This document shows positions 60,060 to 64,000 of a stretch of 64,000 nucleotides of DNA, piece after piece; the first letter of the stretch is position 1, and every line of letters begins with the position of its first letter. Source of the stretch: Alisma plantago-aquatica (Eukaryota; Streptophyta; Magnoliopsida; Alismatales; Alismataceae). The stretch spans positions 662,933,591 to 662,997,590 of the forward strand of contig OY856409.1 in NCBI GenBank assembly GCA_963693085.1, given 5' to 3'. Position numbers and translations under genes: made by a program. The notes below the pieces were generated by a model. The model saw nothing but the letters and a program-made list of their open reading frames with translations, was not told the DNA's origin and searched no databases.

Positions 60060-60350
60060 ACAACTTGGTATGAACAAAATGGTGAAAATGGTAATCATAA
60101 TTCAACTCATGTATCACTCTTTCACAAAATCTTTAGGAATTGTATAAGATGTGCCTGTAAGAGTGGGGGTATTTTTCATTCCTTGTGACATAAATCGTGG
60201 TTGATATTTTTTTTGACCCTACTTGCCCTAAAATTCTTAGAAGACCGTACTCTCTATGGAAAGAGAAATAGTAGAGGCATGGATCATAACAATGAGAGTT
60301 GTAAATGACCACATTGATTTTATGTTAAGAGTTCATGTGGGGACCTTCTT
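60060..60350 (+). pseudogene. Athila-like protease region, decayed
   Basis: Words SLGIV-stop-DVPVRVGVFFIP near 60129-60182 match the family's GIxxDVxVxVGxFxxPxDF, and HIDFML near 60310-60330 the ID block after the LGRPFL motif. The DLGAS-type active site itself is not recognisable, and several stops are present. Confidence 0.55.
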
Positions 60351-60707
60351 TTTTTTAATAAGTGTACTTTTTTTATTTCTATAATAACTGTTTGAAGATA
60401 TCCATCTTAAAATGACCATAACTTCCTCAAGAAAACTCTAATTTGGGTGAAATATTCACCATTGGATCAATAATTTCATCCTATTATTTATTGACAAATA
60501 TTGAGATCAATGTAAAGAGGTTAACTTGTCTCAAAATATTCAAAAACATCCTCAAAGTTAATTAAGGAACAACTATGCAAATGAGTTTAATATTTCAAAT
60601 TAGCCATCGTAGCTCATAAATTGAGAAACATGTAAAAACTATGCTATAGTAGGTCCACTTATGAGGGTGTTGACTAACCAAACATTAACAATAAAAAAAG
60701 CCTAGAA

Positions 60708-60902
60708 ATGGAGGAACTGCTAGATTGTTTGAGCATTAAGGAATACAATATCATCTTAATGGATGAGGCGAATGATGAAGAACCAGAAAGGTTTAATTAC
60801 ATCTCTTTGAGGAGAGATACAACTAAAGAAGAGACACCTAAATATGTATCCAAACTAAAAAAATTGCTTGAAGGTCTTCAATACAAACTTTTAGATAGAT
60901 AG
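60708..60902 (+). pseudogene. Athila-like protease-RT connector
   Basis: An open frame of 64 acidic residues (EEL-D-LSIKEYN..., SKLKKLLEGLQYKLL). It lies where Athila elements have a poorly conserved acidic segment leading to the RT. Assigned by position only. Confidence 0.4.
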
Positions 60903-61079
60903 AGAAAAAAATCTCTATTATAGTTCATTTATCTTTGTCTAAGGATAAAAAAGAATGACCACTTTCACATCTAAAATTGATAAAGAAGGCCATCTTTCTA
61001 TTCTCTAGATGATATCTAAGGTTTAATCCATATCTATTGTATTCATACAATCCATCTAGAAGTCAATTCTAAGATGCAA

Positions 61080-61760
61080 GCCTGACGTCAAAGAAGGCTA
61101 AATAGAAAACTACAAGATGTAGTAAAGTACGAAATCACTAAACTATATGATGCATCAATCAATTTATATCAACAATTATAGTAGTTGGGTAAGTCCAGTC
61201 CATACCGAAGAATAGAGGTATGACAGTAGTGAAGGGTGATAATGGAAATGGACTCACAACTAGAATGTATCTGGTTGGAGGATGTTCGTTTATTATAGAA
61301 AGCTAAATTAAACTATAAATAAGGATCACTTCCATTTCCCGTTTGTTGATCATGTTCAAGAGAGTATGACTCAACATTGTTATTTCTACTATCTAGATGA
61401 TTATGTTGGACTCTACAAAGTTCACATACACATTGATGAAGAATAAAAGATGAATTTTACCTACATCTAGGTATGTATGCCTTTTGCAAAACATATGTGG
61501 TTTATGCAACATGTTGACCACTCTCTGAAGATGTATGCCATCAATTTTCAATGATTTTATGGAAGATATTATAGATTTTTCTTATAAACAACTTTCTATG
61601 TACGACTCCACTTTTTAGGATTGTTTGACAAACCATTCCCTAGTTTTACAAAGATGCTAAGAGAATCACCTTATCCTTAATTGGGAGAAATGTCACTCTA
61701 TGGTCTTGGAAAGGATAGTCCTTGGAAAATGTCTAAGCCCTTGTGAAACCTACTTGATAA
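61080..61760 (+). pseudogene. Athila-like reverse transcriptase, catalytic dyad lost
   Basis: In order: SSWVSPV (about 61190-61212), GWRMFVYYRKLN (about 61268-61305; family GWRVCIDYRKLN), PFVDHVQESM, YLDDYVGLYKVHI (about 61391-61430; family FLDGYSGYNQI), then FMEDIIDFSYKQLSMYDSTF near 61552-61615, which aligns to the VEDIIEVFMDDFSVYGDSF block so that the catalytic Asp pair reads Lys-Gln (about 61586-61591). NWEKCHSMV near 61680 is well kept. Many stops. Non-functional. Confidence 0.8.
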
Positions 61761-62250
61761 GGAATCTCCTTTTAATTTTGATGAGAGTTGTCTAAAGGTT
61801 TTCATTACTATGAAGAACTCGTAGAAAATGTCCCGATCATCCAAGCCCCAGATTGGGAATTACCTTTGAGTTCATGTGAAATGTTAGTGATTACATAGTT
61901 GGAGCAGATTTAAGGAAAAAGAAAGACCCAAAAAATAAGCTCATCTATTACGTCAGTAAAATGCTCAAAGAAGCCTAGGTCAACTATAGAATAACCAAGA
62001 AAGATATGTTATCTATTATCTATGCCTTAATAAGTTCATTCTGTACCTAACTTGATGTAAATGATAGTGTAAACCAACAATGGGGCTATCAAATATATGA
62101 TTGCAAAAACATATAATGCCCATAACTCCTAGTTGGGCACTCTTACTTTCTTACATTAGGAATTGGACCACAATTTTGTCAAAAAGAAATTAAGAATGTG
62201 GTGACCTACCACTTGTCAAGAACTCACATAGAAGAATATTAGTCCCTTCC
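61760..62250 (+). pseudogene. Athila-like RNase H, broken
   Basis: SPFNFDESCLKVF near 61766-61805 is the family's connection block. VSDYIVGADLRKKKD near 61886-61930, LIYYVSKMLKEA near 61940-61976 and VNYRITKKDMLSIIYAL follow (family GAVLGQR, IYYASKTLNEAQ, YTTTEKELLAVVFAL); the first catalytic Asp is preserved, but the TEKE Glu reads Lys. It ends near the TYHLSR block (family ADHLSR) at about 62200-62220. Confidence 0.75.
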
Positions 62251-62329
62251 AATAAAAAAATAACTAGATGAGTCATTGATGATGATAAAAGGAATTGACT
62301 TTGTTGTCCCATAGTATGCTGATATCAAC

Positions 62330-63570
62330 AATTACCCACAATTCCAACAACTTCCTCTATAAATAAAATACAATGAAAAGAAAAAGCTTTTTGCTAATAT
62401 GAAAAGCTATTACATGGTTGACCCTATTTTATTCAAAATATGTGTGAAAAAACTCAACTAACGATGCATACCCAAAGAGGTAGTAAAAAAAATCTTGTAT
62501 GAATGTCATGCTTTTCCATATGGTGGACACTCAACAGGAGACCACACTGCAAAAAAGGTATTGCATTCATGATCTTATTACCCTACTGTGTTGAAGTATG
62601 CAAAAGCCTACGTAAAATCATGTGATGAATGTCAAAGTACAAGAAAGATATATAAAAGGAATGAAATGTCTATATATGAATATATAATGGTGGAAATGTT
62701 TGACGTATGGGGTATTGATTACGAGGAATGCTTTCCTTCTTCTTGTGTAAATCAATACATTCTATTTTTAGTTGGTTAAATATAAAATGGGTAGAAGAAA
62801 TAGCAACTCCTATGTGTGATTAAAAGGCCATGATTAGAATATTCAAAAAATCCTCTTCCTAAGATACAAAGTTCCCATGTCGTTAATAGTGATGAGGGAC
62901 CTCACTTTATAGAAAAATAGTTTGATTATCTTCTAGGAAATAACTAGTAAAATATAAGGTCACAATGCCTTATCATCCCAAGACATCAAGACATGTCAAA
63001 GTGTTCAACATGAAGATAAAACAATTAATAGAGAAGATTGTTGGTAAATCTAGAGTGGTATAATCTACCATGTTAAATGATGCCCTCTAAGTGTATAGAA
63101 CAACTTCCAAGGTAATAGGAACTACCCGCTATCGGTTAGTCCATAGCAAAGCATGCCATCTTCCAATGTTCTAACATAAGGCCTTCTGGGCAATCTAATA
63201 TGTAAAGATGGACCCATATCTGAGAAGCTAGGAAAGATTCCTTCATACATAAGAGCTAGAAGAGTTGAGTCTTCATGCCTATGAAAACACGAGGATATAC
63301 TAGGAAAGAACCAAGGTGTAGCACAATGCACACTTGAAAGGAAAACATGTCAAAGAAGGACACAATGTCTTGTTGTTAAATTCATCTATCAGACCATCTC
63401 CATTAAAACTGAGATCTAGGTGGTCACGTTCTTTGAATGTGGTTAAAATTAATCCATGTGTAATGATGGAATTGTTAATAAATCTAGAATCTTCCCAGTG
63501 AATGGAAATAGAGTGAAAAGAAACTATCAAGATGAAGGATCCATTGGGAGGGCTGATTTGCAACTCTTAG
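62330..63570 (+). pseudogene. Athila-like integrase, broken
   Basis: The HHCC finger is legible: ECHAFPYGGHS near 62502-62534 and CDECQ near 62620-62634. RNEMSIYEYIMVEMFDVWGIDY (62659-62722, split by nothing) and FPSSCVNQYILFLVG up to the stop at 62779 carry the first catalytic Asp (GIDY). SDEG near 62887-62900, PYHPKTSRHVKVFN near 62969-63010, YRLVHSKACHLP near 63130-63165 and AYENT plus ERTK near 63276-63315 follow in changing frames. The C-terminal LKLRSRWSRS and later words end near 63570. Confidence 0.8.
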
Positions 63571-64000
63571 AACCTCAAATAAAAATCCAATGAACTCTAA
63601 AAGTCAAGATAATGACTCAACATTAGCACTTATTGCAAGGAAGACAAAGATCTTCCCTTCCATGTAATTTTGGATTTTCTTCCTTTCAATTTTGTTATGT
63701 TTATTAGCCCTAGATTTTCAATATACATTCTCTATTCTTTCATTATATTTTGTGTTTTTCTCATCCATTACTTTTAACATGAACATAATAAAATATAGTA
63801 TAGAAAATGATATGAATTTGATTGGGTCAATGTAGGGTAGTAATTTGTGAAAAAATACACAATCAAATAGTTGAAATTATAGATTTCTAGAATTCCCATC
63901 ATTTTACGAGTACAAGTGATTTATTGATATATAATTGAGGGACTTCATCAATAGATGAGCTAGCATTTCTATCAATAAATGCAAATATTCATAGAGTAAG
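63571..64000 (+). other. Athila 3' non-coding region or flank
   Basis: AT-rich, no ORF or LTR start seen. Athila elements have a long untranslated or env-like segment between integrase and the 3' LTR, so the element probably runs past the window. Confidence 0.35.

Larger units (their letters stand above)
55059..63570 (+). mobile_element. Athila-like Ty3/gypsy retrotransposon, internal region, broken
   Basis: Gag, protease, RT, RNase H and integrase words occur in gypsy order on the plus strand. Family features: gag of the IQQRQF...NDNPYVYIHALKF type, the RNEM...VWGIDY block and KACHLP in integrase, all typical of Athila/Calypso. Gag is interrupted by about 2.8 kb of foreign sequence. Stops and shifts are frequent. 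No 3' LTR is seen before 64000. Confidence 0.8.

Noticed and set aside
63122..63563. Minus-strand ORFs at the end of the Athila element
   Set aside because: They are antisense shadows of the integrase C-terminal words that read on the plus strand.

Overview
The window looks like heterochromatic, AT-rich nuclear DNA from a flowering plant. Almost everything identifiable is retrotransposon sequence: a LINE, a SIRE-like Ty1/copia element, a Ty3/gypsy-derived large-LTR non-autonomous element (LARD-like) and an Athila-like Ty3/gypsy element. I found one host-type gene. There is no sign of bacterial operons, CRISPR arrays, rRNA or tRNA genes. I cannot name the species.

Layout. About 1.0-3.6 kb: broken ORF2 (endonuclease plus reverse transcriptase) of a plant LINE on the minus strand. 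About 3.8-4.3 kb: 3' end of a copia LTR. 4.3-12.2 kb: mostly unassigned AT-rich DNA with one two-exon HMA-domain gene (6890-7203) that lacks the CxxC metal site. 12.26-48.91 kb: a SIRE-like copia element with a truncated 5' LTR, gag, protease, integrase, RT, RNase H, an extra ORF in the envelope position, polypurine tracts and a complete 3' LTR. Catalytic residues are lost, so it is dead.

Nested inside that copia element, between the extra ORF and the 3' LTR, is the most striking structure: a 26.8-kb array (20104-46944) of four 4.4-5.3 kb LTRs alternating with three internal domains of about 2.3 kb. One 5-bp target-site duplication (CTCCT) brackets the whole array. Each internal domain starts with an initiator-Met tRNA primer-binding site and holds a decayed gypsy RT fragment but no usable ORF. 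The array therefore behaves as one LARD-type insertion that expanded by unequal LTR recombination. Its second LTR carries a 396-bp MITE-like element with 28-bp perfect terminal inverted repeats. The LTRs also differ by a minisatellite, a 0.46-0.48 kb deletion and an apparent gene-conversion tract.

48.9-55.0 kb: LTR-like and GC-rich leader-like DNA with little coding signal. 55.06-63.57 kb: an Athila-like Ty3/gypsy element on the plus strand whose gag is split by about 2.8 kb of foreign DNA carrying a promoter-like TATA box on the minus strand. Its pol domains continue to near the window end, and no 3' LTR is seen.

Working order of events, partly inferred: the copia, Athila and LINE copies are old (many stops, many CAA/CAG to TAA/TAG and G-to-A changes). 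The LARD entered the copia copy, multiplied in place, and the MITE then entered one of its LTRs.
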